Made by a program: the position numbers and the translations under genes. A DNA stretch of 64,000 nucleotides, from positions 62,804,501 through 62,868,500 of the forward strand of contig JAVUNC010000004.1 in NCBI GenBank assembly GCA_032173965.1. The letters are read 5' to 3'. The DNA is from Sitta carolinensis. Lineage: Eukaryota; Chordata; Aves; Passeriformes; Sittidae. The notes under the pieces were generated by a model. That model saw nothing but the letters and a program-made list of their open reading frames with translations, was not told where the DNA came from and did not search any database. Shown one piece after another: positions 26,301 to 36,864 of the stretch; positions within the stretch are counted from its first letter, which is position 1, and each line of letters starts with the position of its first letter.

Positions 26301-29300
26301 AGACACTCACACAGATCAGTGTCTCAAGTGGACCATTATGCTATAAAGATGTGATCACCTGAAAATCCAGTCCCAAGTACAGACAGTTGCTGGATCTAAG
26401 TTGTGTCAATTTGATCAGTTGGTGATCTGAGAAGTTAAGATTTTGTAAACCTTACTCATACTGAGAAGAATCATACTCCTGCATAGCCTTGCCCACTTAA
26501 AATAGAATGTTTGTATGCAGATCACTGTGTGATCTGTCAAAAAAACGATTGTTAATCATGTGTATAAATGTATCTGTATTGAGCCCTATATTTGTAATCA
26601 TAATTTTTTTTTTTTTGGCATTCCAGTTAATTCTAATAATAAGTTTCAATTATTCAGTGGACTTCAAATAAATTACTTGTCAACTACCAGTTCAATTAAT
26701 TACAGAATATATGCAACAAATGCTTTAGGTGTACTCATCCAGGTCTAATACATACTTAGAAGTATGCACACTGCTTTCTAATAATTTTTAATTAAATAAA
26801 ACATCTCATTTTACCTAAAAAAAAAAATTTAAAGTCTTTCTTGACCCAAATGAGTAGTATTAGTACACAGCTTGGTTTCCAAATGAAATAAAAAATTTGT
26901 TCATATAGCCTAGCCCTGGTGACTGCCTTCCACCTCTGTGCTCTATTTGAAGCTTGTGTTATTTAGTTTGCTACAGAAGCTGCCACTGCTTTGTCAAAAG
27001 CACCTGAATGTTTCCTTTTGTTATTCTGATTCCCACTGACACCAAAACATAAAGAGTAGTGAAAAGGTCTGTGTTGGGGTTCTGAGTGACAAAGTACAAA
27101 TGGAATGATGCTTGATTCATTATTTTCTTACGTGTGTGTTTATTTTACAACATTTACATCCTCTCATGCCTCTTAAGGAAATAATGTTCTTAGTAAGTTT
27201 TCCCATTTTTGCAGAGCTACTTTTTCAAAATAGGTACCTTGCAGTCAAATTACACTTAAGAAATACTCTAAGTTGTGATCACACAAATTTGAAAGACTGC
27301 AAAAAGAGGGCATATAAGGGTAAAAACATGGAGCTTGCCATGCTTCCCAAGACATTCTCATATGAATAAGATCATGCAGATTAAAGGTGCAAAGCCACAT
27401 TAACTCTTATCAAAATAAAATATACTGGCACATTACTATCCTGATCCATCTAACAAAACACAAAAGAATGTGGATAGGAAGAGAGTAGCACAATTTGCAC
27501 AGCCTGTGTTCCTTAATTTTGACCAGCAATTTTATGTGTACATCTTTGGTTGCTGGCATACCAACAACAGATGCAAGCACATGAAACCCTCTAACAAATC
27601 CCCTAATGCTTCAAGGAAGTTCCTTGCCCTGGATTAACTCCTTTCAGAATGCTTGCTGCTAACAAAGCACACCTGTAACCCCAATTCTCAGCACAGTAAC
27701 CACTTGCAACCAGCACAGAGCTGGTTTATCCTGTGAAACCTGTCAAAGAAAAAATTAATCCCATACAGACTAATTGAGATAGCTTATTTGTGTCTCTTTC
27801 TACATTTCCACTGACTTTCTCCCACTAGCCAGCTCTTAGGAATACCATACAGATTTGCTTTGACATCACCCCGGTAACTCCTGGTTACACAGGCAGCCAC
27901 TGAAAGAAATCCCATCCACACTTGGGCTGCCCACCTGTATGTCAGATGCAGTACCTCTCTGAACAGTGGCCTTCCCTGGGATTGCAGATTGTTGACACAG
28001 GAAGGTAGATGCTCAGCTCTGGGGAATGCCTGGCTAATGTCTGGACCAACAGAGGGGAGCTGTGATGGGTTTAGGAAGCTTGTGTTTGATATTGAAATAA
28101 GTAAACTGAGTTAGTCCTGTTTTCTGCCATAATCTGGACTTTGGGGCTGTTTAAATAGCCAAACTTGCCATGGTAATTCCTTCCTACCTGGATACTCAGA
28201 GGATCTCATGACTAGATCCATGGTTAATCTCATGCCAAATTTTTCCCCTCAATCCCAAAAGAATAACAGGTCTCTCAGTACACAGAAAACAGAGTTCCCT
28301 GTTAATCAAAACCCCAAAACCCCAACAGCAAAAAAAAACCCTAACTGTTCCTCTCACAAAGGGAATTCCAGGGGGTAATAAAAAGGCATGTTGAGAGACC
28401 AAAACAGATTTCTCTGCTTCCTGGGTGCCCATCTGGAAAAAACTTTTTTCCAGTCATTTTTCCTCAGGGAAACTAGGGACAGCTATCCAGCAAAGAGCGG
28501 GGGACATCCTGCACCACAGTTCCCTCCCCCATCCCAAGTGCCAGGTGCCTCTGGGAAGGGTGGGATTGAAGGTAGCTTTGAAGAGGTCAGATGTGAGAGC
28601 AGCCAGAAAATCATGGCTTGTCTTCTCAATAGCAGAGTGTAATTTCTACAGAAAGAGCATTTCTTCCAGGATATAATTCTAATATAAAGTTTCCTATCAG
28701 ATAACCCCAGCAGCTGTCCTGACCTGGATTTTCCTGACTGCTTTGTGTCTGCGTGGGAGGGCTGAAACTCACCTCCACCATCATCTGGGACAGACAAGTT
28801 ACAGAGAGTTAGGGATTACCTTTTCAAAGTTGCAAAAAAAAAGGACTTGAAAATCCAAATCTCCCTGAAATTTGTTGCCCTGGGTATCTTGATCCAGGGA
28901 TATATCCCCAGTACTCAGCAAGCTTAAACATTTCCAGTAAATATCTGAAAACACACCATCTGGGATTCTCCTTTGTGATTTCCTTTCCTTCCTTTCACCA
29001 CGCTCAGCAGACATTCCACTCTGGAAGGAGTGAACAGGGCTGCATCTGCAAGCCAGCCTTCCAACACAAAATGTTAACATTCAAACCGAGGATCCATCTT
29101 TATCTTTCTTTTCCATTGTCGTGTTTTATATTTCTCAGATTTGTCCTAGATGGGCCCTTCAGACACATTGTGCTTTCAACTCTACTCCAATTCTTCACTT
29201 GAGAAGCAACTCTGTGAATCCCGCTGCTTTCATTCCCACCCCTGGCCATCTCTGGCTTTCTCCTCTTATGCAGTGCCCTGCTTTCTTGCTGTCTGACTGA

Positions 29301-30800
29301 GGAACCAACTCATATGTAAAAGACTTTGAAGAATATGAGTGAAAAGATTTCTTTAAATACCATGGCTTAGATCAGGAGTGGCAAACAAACAAGATTCAGG
29401 GTTTCCTGAGAGCTCAGTGGTGATGGGCTTATGCTTTGTCCTGTATTCCCTTAGCTGCCAGTCTTCCAGCCATTTCCTGGAAAACAACTGTGTTCCCACT
29501 TTGCTATGGCCATAAACAATGAGAGACTTGCCTTGTCTGGCACCGCTCTGCTGAGCCTTATCTGGATCCCATTGCAGCCCCCTGAAGGAGAAAGCACTGT
29601 CCCACCAAATTCTAAATACCTGAAGATATGTTTAGTATGAGTGAACAGTCATGGAGGCTGTGACTTCCCTACTATTGCTCTGGCAGTCTCATGCTAATTG
29701 TCCATAACTCACTTTGGCAAGCTGGCAGCTTCCAGCACCTGAAAGCTGAAAATAGGAAAGGGCATTTTTCAGGGTGGTGATACGATGTGTGCTTGGCTTT
29801 AAAAAGGATTGCAAGCTTAAAGCAGCGGAGAGCAAAAAGGCCTACCAGTATCACCATGGATATGTGACATTAAACAAACCACTTGTCATGATACACAGCT
29901 GACTGCTTGCCAAATGGAACAGGATCTTATTATTATTCATTGTTTTGTCCTGCTAAACCTGAACACCGAGAAGATAAAACTCCAAAAAGGTACTGTCACT
30001 TTTCCGACCATCCCTGGCTGTATTGGAGATCCTTGTTAAATAGCAACTCCCACATCCATCTACTCACGTGCATTTAAAGACCAAAAGGTGAAATCATGGT
30101 GGGCACCCTACTTAACTGCTGCAGGAAAAGGAACTCCAGGATAAGGTAACTTCCTTGAAGTAACTCACACTTTTAAAGCTTCCTGTCCTCCCAGCACTTT
30201 GATTTCAGCCCTTTTGTCCCTCACAGCTGCAACATCAGCCAGATATTTTCCTGGTATCCCATGTGTGCCCAACCACTGCCACCTGACCACGTGGCTCCGC
30301 CAAAGGTTTGCACCAGCCACACAGAGACACTCATCCATCACACCTCAGTGCATCCAGGACACCAGCTCTGCCTCCATCTCAAGGAGAGACACAGCAGAGC
30401 TAACCATACATTAGGTTTCATAAGTCACTGCACCCAAGTAAGTCCCTGGCCCATCCAAAAGGGGGCAAGGCACTGCCACATGGACAGCCTCTTGAAGCAT
30501 CCCATTTGCCTCATCTGTGCCTCCCCAGGGAGGCCCTCCTGCACTGCGGTGCATCCTTGCAAAGCACATGGAGGAGCAGAAACCCCATCTCAGAAGAAAC
30601 ACCATGATGGCCGTCTTGACCTCACAATTCCTTCTGCCGGAGGGAGTGTCCTGCCTATCACCGTCCTCTCTGTGTGCCCGTAGAGGGCTCCAAGAAGAAA
30701 AACAAATACGGATGGAAAAAGCCAGGAAAAGGCGCTATGGAAAAGTGGGCCACCATCCAGCACTTCCCTGTGGCATGCCTCCCCCAGCCCCTGAGCTCTT
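22261..30800. other. Intergenic, no gene seen
   Basis: AT-rich noncoding sequence upstream of the CITED2 CpG island. It contains the AAT microsatellite at about 23,286 and a G-rich patch at about 23,559-23,582. No reading frame on either strand shows a recognised domain or splice-linked exon. GC content rises gradually from about 28 kb towards the island. Confidence 0.55.
23286..23347. repeat. (AAT)n microsatellite
   Basis: About 20 uninterrupted copies of TAA/AAT, preceded by imperfect ATA/AAC-type repeats from about 23,240. Such pure runs are usually length-polymorphic. Confidence 0.95.
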
Positions 30801-31634
30801 CCCTGCTATTTCAGCATGGCTGCCCTTCAGAGAGGAGCTGGTGGATCTGGAGCAAAAGGCAGGAGCGCTGCCCTCGGGGGTGGGGAGGCACTGGGATACG
30901 CGCGGCTCTCGCCGGGGCTGTTCAGCGAGGCAGGGCTCTGCCGGGCAGGGGGAGCGATAGGGGACGTGCCCAGCCAGGGCGATTGCCCGTGCAAAGCATG
31001 TGCCCATCCGCAGACCGCATGTTCTGTTTTCCCTTGCCATTCCAATGAAAACAGTCGTAAATAACTGTAATAAACCCCACCACACCGGCCAAGGGCAAGA
31101 GTGGGTGGGCACTCGCCCGGGTGGCAGCGAGGAAAAAACAGGAGATGGAGGGACGTGGGAAGTTGGGAGCGTGCCGGTATCCCCACATACACCTCCGGCA
31201 TACGGCGCCCGCGTTTGTGGAAAAAGGTGGATTTCGGATCTCGCCTCCGGGAGAGGGGCCGGCCCCAAGGACGCCCACGCGGGTTCTGGGGCCTCACGCC
31301 GGCGGATCCGGGCACCTGCATCGCGGCGGCGCCGGAGGGACGGACCTCGCCCTGCCCGGGCAGCGCTGCCGGAGCGCTCAGCCCCACGCGTGTCGGCGGC
31401 GGCGGCCGCGCTGCAGCGACACGAGCGGACGCGGCGCAAGGGGCAGCGGCGATGGCCGGGCGCGGGGCCGGACGGGGCGGCGGGAAGAGCGGCCGCGGGG
31501 TGCGGAGCGCCGCTTTGTTCCCGGGGGGTGCGCGGGTGCCTCCCCGACCCGCCTGGCCCCTTCCCGCGTGTCTCCGAACACGCGTGTGTCCCGCTGCCTG
31601 CGCGCGCGCCCTGGGTGTTGGGTGTTTGGGGTTG

Positions 31635-31693
31635 CTTTTTTTTTTTTTTTTCCTTTTCTTCCCCCCCTTTTCCCTCCCCCCCCCCCCCCCCCC
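31635..31693. repeat. 59-base homopyrimidine tract (T run then C run)
   Basis: An uninterrupted pyrimidine tract: about 16 T, then mixed C/T, ending in about 17 C. It lies roughly 290 bases upstream of the end of CITED2 exon 1. Polypyrimidine/polypurine tracts can adopt triplex (H-DNA) structure, and the C run can form an i-motif with G-quadruplex on the other strand. Structure in vivo is not shown. Confidence 0.9.
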
Positions 31694-31756
31694 GCCCCGC
31701 TTGCTCCAGGTTTTACTTCTGGTTGCCTGTAAGGGTTTTGCTCCTCCCTTCTGAAA

Positions 31757-31768
31757 TCCTATATTAGC
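31757..31768 (+). promoter_or_regulatory. Possible TATA-like element of CITED2
   Basis: The stretch 'atcctatattag' is an AT-rich motif inside the GC-rich island. It sits at a plausible distance upstream of the 5' noncoding exon. If used, transcription would start near 31,790. It deviates from the TATAAA consensus and may be chance. Confidence 0.3.
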
Positions 31769-31789
31769 CGCGGCCAAAGCCGTGTAAGG

Positions 31790-31986
31790 AACACAGCTCA
31801 TTGTTGGCAAGTGCCGATGCGCCTCGCGGAGAGGCGAGAACCAGCTCCGGGGCTGCGGCAGCGATCGCGGCGCCGGTCACGTCAGCGCCGGGGAAGGGGA
31901 GCCGGCGAAGCCCTCTCTATGCTGGGTGACTCTCGCTGACTGATTCCACCGCCACCTTTGAAGGAGAAGAAGAAAGAAGCCGGGAG
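31790..31986 (+). other. CITED2: CITED2 5' noncoding exon (exon 1; start approximate)
   Basis: A strong splice donor, GGGAG followed by GTGAGTGCGG, begins at 31,987. The sequence just before it is an A/G-rich 5'-UTR-like segment. Joining to the acceptor at 32,619-32,620 places the CITED2 start codon seven bases into the next exon, matching the known CITED2 arrangement of a noncoding first exon and a single main coding exon. The transcription start is not visible and is placed near 31,790 only by the TATA-like motif upstream. Confidence 0.6.
31877..31884 (+). promoter_or_regulatory. CRE-like/HRE-core site in CITED2 promoter
   Basis: The octamer TCACGTCA differs at one position from the palindromic cAMP-response element TGACGTCA. 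Its reverse complement, TGACGTGA, contains the ACGTG core bound by HIF-1. CITED2 is known to be hypoxia-induced and to feed back on HIF, so the overlap is plausible, but occupancy is inferred. Confidence 0.4.
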
Positions 31987-32620
31987 GTGAGTGCGGTGGT
32001 TCTCGTGGCTGGTGCCGGGTGTCCCTTTTGTGTGCAACAGGAAAAACGTGACTGTATAAACACGCGAGGAAAGGTGTTTCTCAGCTGTCTGGCTTCGTGT
32101 CCTTATCTGTGCATTATCGTATTTTCACCAAAATAATTGGGACTTAATTCCAAAAGTTGCTGACAGCGGCTAGCTGGGACTTGCCAGTTCTTTGCTTGTT
32201 CCCCGCAAGTTAGCGAGAGTGCCGTGGGAATCCGCTGCCTTCGCGGGCGAAGCCGGGGGCTTGGGCGGCTCCGGAGCGTGCGGGGAGGCGGCGGCGGTGG
32301 CCGAATGCGACGGTCCCCGCCGATAGGTATGTTGTGGGAAGGCGTTGTGCCCGCCGGATTAGCGGAGAGGACCGGGATTTTCGTTCCGCGGGCTCTCCTT
32401 TTATTTTTTCCTTTTGTACTCCATGGTGGAGCCGCTGTAGATTTTTGAGATTTTTTTTTTTTTTTTTTTTTTAATTTCCTCCACCGGGAGGGAGAGAGGA
32501 CCGCAGGACCAGCGAAGTAATTTCTGCCAGGGCCAGGCAGATGCAGCTGGTCCGGGAGAGGACGGTTGGATGTCCGAGCAGGGTGCATATTCCTAATGTA
32601 TTCACACGCTAACTTTCCAG
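31987..32620 (+). other. CITED2: CITED2 intron 1
   Basis: The intron is bounded by GTGAGT at the left and 'aactttccag' at the right, giving 634 bases. It is GC-rich and holds a T run at about 32,450-32,471. Just before the acceptor is a CTAAC branch-like motif (32,609-32,613), with another CTAAT at about 32,593. The first exonic bases, GTGAGCC, themselves look like a splice donor. Confidence 0.7.
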
Positions 32621-32627
32621 GTGAGCC

Positions 32628-33350
32628 ATGGCAGACCACATGATGGCCATGAACCACGGGCGATTCCCCGACGGATCCGGCGGGCTCCACCACCACCCTG
32701 CGCATCGGATGGGCATGGGGCAGTTTCCCACCCCCCATCACCACCACCAGCAGCAGCAGCCGCCGCAGCAGCACGCCTTCAGCGCCCTGATGGGCGACCA
32801 TATACATTACGGAGCTGGGAGTATGAACGCGAGCAGCGGGGTGAGGCACGCCATGGGGCCGGGCAGCGTGAGCGGAGGGCACCCGGCCGGCAGCATGCCG
32901 CCTCCCGCCCGCTTCAGCGGCTCCCAGTTCATGGCCCCCCCCGTCGCCAGCCCGGGAGGGCAGCTGAGCGCCAGCATGCAGCTCCAGAAGCTGAACAACC
33001 AGTACTTCAGCCACCACCCCTACCCCCACAGCCACTACATGCCGGACTTGCACCCCGGTAGCCACCAGCTGAACGGCGGCAGCCAGCAGCATTTCAGGGA
33101 CTGCAACCCCAAGCACGGCGGCGGCGGCGGCAGCGGCTTGCCGCCCGCCGTCCCCCACGTCCCCGCGGCAATGCTGCCGCCCAATGTCATAGACACGGAC
33201 TTCATCGACGAGGAGGTCCTCATGTCCTTAGTCATCGAAATGGGGCTGGATCGCATCAAGGAGCTTCCCGAGCTGTGGTTGGGACAGAACGAGTTTGACT
33301 TCATGACAGACTTCGTTTGCAAACAGCAGCCCAGCAGGGTGAGCTGCTGA
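32628..33350 (+). CDS. CITED2: Cbp/p300-interacting transactivator 2 (CITED2)
   Basis: A 240-residue nuclear transcriptional co-regulator. In the CITED family the C-terminal CR2 domain binds the CH1/TAZ1 domain of CBP/p300, displaces HIF-1alpha, and co-activates TFAP2 and others in heart, neural tube and adrenal development. Visible features: the conserved N-terminus [16 protein letters not shown]; a His/Gln-rich stretch (residues 37-49); a middle block [20 protein letters not shown] (117-136); and a poly-Gly linker (164-168). CR2 spans about residues 187-231, with acidic DTDFIDEEV and the LPEL motif at 213-216, ending in the invariant [10 protein letters not shown]. The start lies in a good Kozak context (GCC before ATGG) seven bases after the splice acceptor. 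The human protein is about 270 residues; the difference lies mainly in the Ser/Gly-rich junction. Identification is firm. Confidence 0.97.
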   Translation: MADHMMAMNHGRFPDGSGGLHHHPAHRMGMGQFPTPHHHHQQQQPPQQHAFSALMGDHIHYGAGSMNASSGVRHAMGPGSVSGGHPAGSMPPPARFSGSQFMAPPVASPGGQLSASMQLQKLNNQYFSHHPYPHSHYMPDLHPGSHQLNGGSQQHFRDCNPKHGGGGGSGLPPAVPHVPAAMLPPNVIDTDFIDEEVLMSLVIEMGLDRIKELPELWLGQNEFDFMTDFVCKQQPSRVSC

Positions 33351-34256
33351 TTCATTTAAAACAAACAAAGGACTTTTATCGGTGCGAATGAAAACATTCC
33401 CCTAGACACGGTGTCTCACTTTTCAGGGCTTGAAAAGGTGAGAATCTGGAAAGCAGAGTCAACTATGCGCTTGTATAATTTTCTTTTTTCTTTAAATCGC
33501 TGCCACTTTTTTTTTTTTCTTTTTGTAGCTTTGTCACTCACCTCCCCTCCTGTAGTAATAATATCTAGCAAACTCTGCCTTTTTATGTTGGTTGCCCCCT
33601 TCCCGACCTCCCTCTCTTAATTTCTTCACAGTAACGTGCCCATAATTCCCACAGTGCCGGACTGGTAGATATTAATCTTGGCAAATTGCTTAATCTTGTG
33701 GATTCTGTAAACTATGATTTCCAATGACTTGAACTGCATTCAAATTCTGAGTGAACAGGGAAAAAAATGCATTAGTTGGTTGCATGAACTTTGAAGGGTA
33801 GATACCTACTGCACAAAAGCTGCCATCTTGCTTAATTTTTAACTATGCATTGCAGTGCAGACTAATTTTTTTTTTTTTTCTGAATACGCTAAACTGGAAG
33901 CTTAACAGATGTGGGCCAAACCTTTCCAGATCAGGAAAAGTAATACTGTTACTTAAAAAAGTCTGCTACCCATTCCCCCTCCCCCATATGTACAGACAAT
34001 AATATGGTGTGGATGGAATGTTGACTAGTGGCAAACATTTCACAGATTTATTTTTTTTTTTATTTTTGTTTCTGTCTTCAGCGTTTTGACACTGTGCTAA
34101 TATAGTTTATTCAGTACATGAAAAGATACTACTGTGTTGAAAGCTTTTCAGGAAATTTTGACAGTATTTTTGTACAAAACATTTTTTTGAGAAAATATTG
34201 TTAATTTATTCTATTTTAATTTGCCAATGTCAATAAAAAGTTAAGAAATGCTTTAG
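33351..34256 (+). other. CITED2: CITED2 3' untranslated region
   Basis: The roughly 900-base, AU-rich stretch after the CITED2 stop has long T runs (33,510-33,525, 33,868-33,880, 34,050-34,065) and ATTTA-type motifs near 34,048 and 34,204. Such motifs are compatible with the short half-life of this immediate-response mRNA. The last 150 bases before the AATAAA are complex rather than repetitive. The 3' end is inferred from the signal at 34,232. Confidence 0.7.
34232..34237 (+). terminator. CITED2: CITED2 polyadenylation signal
   Basis: A canonical AATAAA in the context 'gtcaataaaaagttaag', followed about 20 bases later by a T-rich segment, fits a cleavage site near 34,255. Confidence 0.75.
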
Positions 34257-34501
34257 TTTTTCTAGAAGTCATTTACCAGTATTTTTCTTCAAAACTCCTC
34301 CCCACTGTCCCTGGTAAGTAGAACATAACATCTATCTGTACAACCATGTTAGTGTGCAAAAAGACATTCCAAGATAGAAAGTACACTACACCCATATCTA
34401 TGTCATGGTGAACTCGGTAGGTGAGCGGGATTTGAACATACTTACAGCATAAAGCCTCATGCGTTACATTGTAATATGCCTGTCAGTGTGGTTTTCTGAA
34501 A

Positions 34502-34507
34502 AATAAA
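34502..34507 (+). terminator. CITED2: Possible distal polyadenylation signal of CITED2
   Basis: A second AATAAA, followed by a T-rich then TGTG-containing stretch, lies 270 bases beyond the first. It could give a slightly longer 3'UTR isoform. No independent support. Confidence 0.3.
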
Positions 34508-35403
34508 GTTGCCGAGGGCGCAACTTTTTTTTGTGACTTGCCAACATACTTGCTTTAAATGTAGTTGTCCAGAGTTATGATGCATAAAGTATTTATTATA
34601 TTTATCTATTAAACTTGTAATTTTATAAATCTGCTTTCATTTATATAGTAGAATTTGTTCTTTTGTATGTTCATTATCTCACCTGGAAGAGCTATGTAAA
34701 AAGTGTTTGTAACGTGGGAGGGTGGTGGGTGTCACCCTCTGCCTCTCTCTCACCTCACAGGGTAACCCAGGAGATTGCTGCATCAATCCAGATCTGCGTG
34801 GCACTGGAACCAGTTTAGTTTCATTTCCAGTGGCTTAGGAGAAGGGGAATATATCATTGAAGTATTCCACAGTGGGACATCTCTGTCCAAGAAATTGCTG
34901 CCAACTGAAGCCACTGACACAAATCCATACGTGTCTATTTAAAATATTTCAGAGAAAAATGCCCATTATTTTAAGGCAGCTGACATTTAGTGCCAACTGT
35001 TGCTGCCTTCTGCCCTCACTCGGCCTTTGGCAAAGCTCCTGCACAAGTTATTGGTTTGGTGAGGGCTGTGGGATCAGGACCCTAATAATACATGTAATCC
35101 TGTTTAGCCATGCTTCCCGAGTTCGATAGAGGAGCAGTACCACTGAGCTTTCTTTTTGCTTACTTTAATCCATGTCTTCTGAATTAGGAACAAAAACAGC
35201 ATGGTGGATGTAGTTAAATTTTAAACCTGGTCACGTAAACAGGAGCATATCATCACACAATGGGAGTGTAAATAGCAGTGTTTTGAATCAAGCTGGGAAA
35301 TTAAACTGATTACTATTTCTAAGATTGCCCCAGTTGGTGGGAAAAGTGATAGTTGTCCTTCTTTGCTTTACAGACAAGAAGGAGCTAACACATTTGTGAA
35401 TGT

Positions 35404-35436
<33 letters not shown>

Positions 35437-36479
35437 ATTGAAGTATTAGCAAAGGTAAAAAGAAGGAAGTGCATGCTTCTGGGAAAAACTGAGATGACAA
35501 AACGCACTCTGCAGGCAGTGACAGTCCATTCCTAGAAAACTCAATACCAAGAATTAAAAAAAGCAGCCTTCTGGTTTCAGCCAGTGATTGCTAACGTTTT
35601 GTGACAGTAAATTTTACATCAAATGACAGCAAATCATGACTTACCAACTCACCAATAACGTAAAAGAGTGTTTAGAAGAATACAGCTGTAGTTTTAAGAG
35701 CCATTGCTCAATTTGCCACTATATAAATCCTTTTTTTCCATTTTAAGGCTGTTTGATCTGCACATGTTTCATTGCCCTCTTCTGCAGGAATTAGGGAGGG
35801 TGATTTTTCTGATTCTAATCAACTTCTTGTAAAACAGACTATCAAATTATGTGCATACCAAATTGCATAGATGTTTAAAGCCTCAATGATCTTCCAAAAC
35901 CAAAGGGAATACTCTCACTTTTATGATAGGCACTTTCGCTTCATAAAGTTGGTTAAACAACAGATTCTTCACAGTTGAGACATCACTACTTAAGTCTGTC
36001 AACATTAAATTCTTCCATGCAAGCTTTTCCAAGAGTAGGCAGTTCCATGGGCACACTGGTAGAGTCTATTTGCGTACAACTCCGTGTAAAACTGAGAGCT
36101 GCTGCCTCTTGAGTTAAAGCAGCTACTGAAAGCACTGGCTCTGGGCAAGGCATCGCCAAGGGATTTTATGATTTCTTAAAAGTAGACCCCGGGGAAATTT
36201 TCCAAACAATCATATTGTCTGCATCGTCCCTTAATTTCTAATGAAGAGTCAGATCCCAGTGGATAGCACAAGTGTGTATTTTTTTAATTCATTATATCAT
36301 CTACTGAGCAATATTGGGGGCCTGACCCTCATCTTGCCAACATGAACCCCTTGGCAATGCTCCCACCGGCTCCCATGGCTGAGGCAGTAATAGGCTTTCA
36401 AGTAGATTCTCTCTGTCCTCCACACTGCTTCAAAATAGACCGAAGTAATTTATTATTGGAACCCAGCGATTAGCGGAGG
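34508..36479. other. Intergenic, no gene seen
   Basis: AT-rich noncoding sequence between CITED2 and the second GC island. It contains a 27-base A run at 35,404-35,430. No coding features were recognised. Confidence 0.55.
35404..35430. repeat. 27-base poly-A run
   Basis: A pure A homopolymer with no recognisable retroposon body upstream. It is probably a simple repeat. Confidence 0.9.
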
Positions 36480-36864
36480 ATGCACAGTGACCCAGTTCTC
36501 CAGCTCCTCTCGAAGGACGCTGCCGTCTCGCGTCCCGCTACGCTGCTGTCAGTCAGTACAGGAAACTTGACCTCTGTACTTTGGCTGTTTTTCAAGAACT
36601 TCCAACACAGCACATGCGATCTGCTCCTCTTTAAGCCACGGCCACAAATAGACGCGCTGCTTTATTTGGAAGGGAGATCAGCCCTAAGCCGGCCCGCCAC
36701 CCAACGAGCGCTCGCTGGGAAATTAGGCACCGATTAACGGCGTCCTCGGCCTTGTTCCGCGGGAGTCAGGAATTCATGGGTGTGCGCTGGGCCGGAGCGG
36801 CGGCCGGGGCCGCTGCCCGCTCTCCGAGGGGCTCGGCCGCTGCCGGCCGGGGCCGTGAGCGCCG

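Larger units (their letters stand above)
30800..33400. promoter_or_regulatory. CpG island covering CITED2 promoter and gene
   Basis: From about 30.8 kb the sequence becomes dense in CpG and G+C, peaking around 31,200-31,600 and again through the CITED2 coding exon. This is the usual setting of a housekeeping/developmental promoter. It spans the upstream region, the 5' noncoding exon, the short intron and the coding exon. Large open frames on both strands inside it are explained by scarcity of A/T-rich stop codons. Confidence 0.8.

Noticed and set aside
30261..30960. Moderate open frames (about 140 codons) just upstream of the CpG island
   Set aside because: Mutually overlapping in different frames, with no recognisable protein family.
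30735..31810. Large overlapping open frames on both strands upstream of CITED2
   Set aside because: CpG-island composition explains them. They overlap one another, run into homopolymers (poly-Lys/poly-Gly) and show no family.
32103..33158. 351-codon open frame antisense to CITED2
   Set aside because: It lies opposite the CITED2 exon, intron and repeats, is low-complexity, and reflects GC-rich codon composition of the sense gene.
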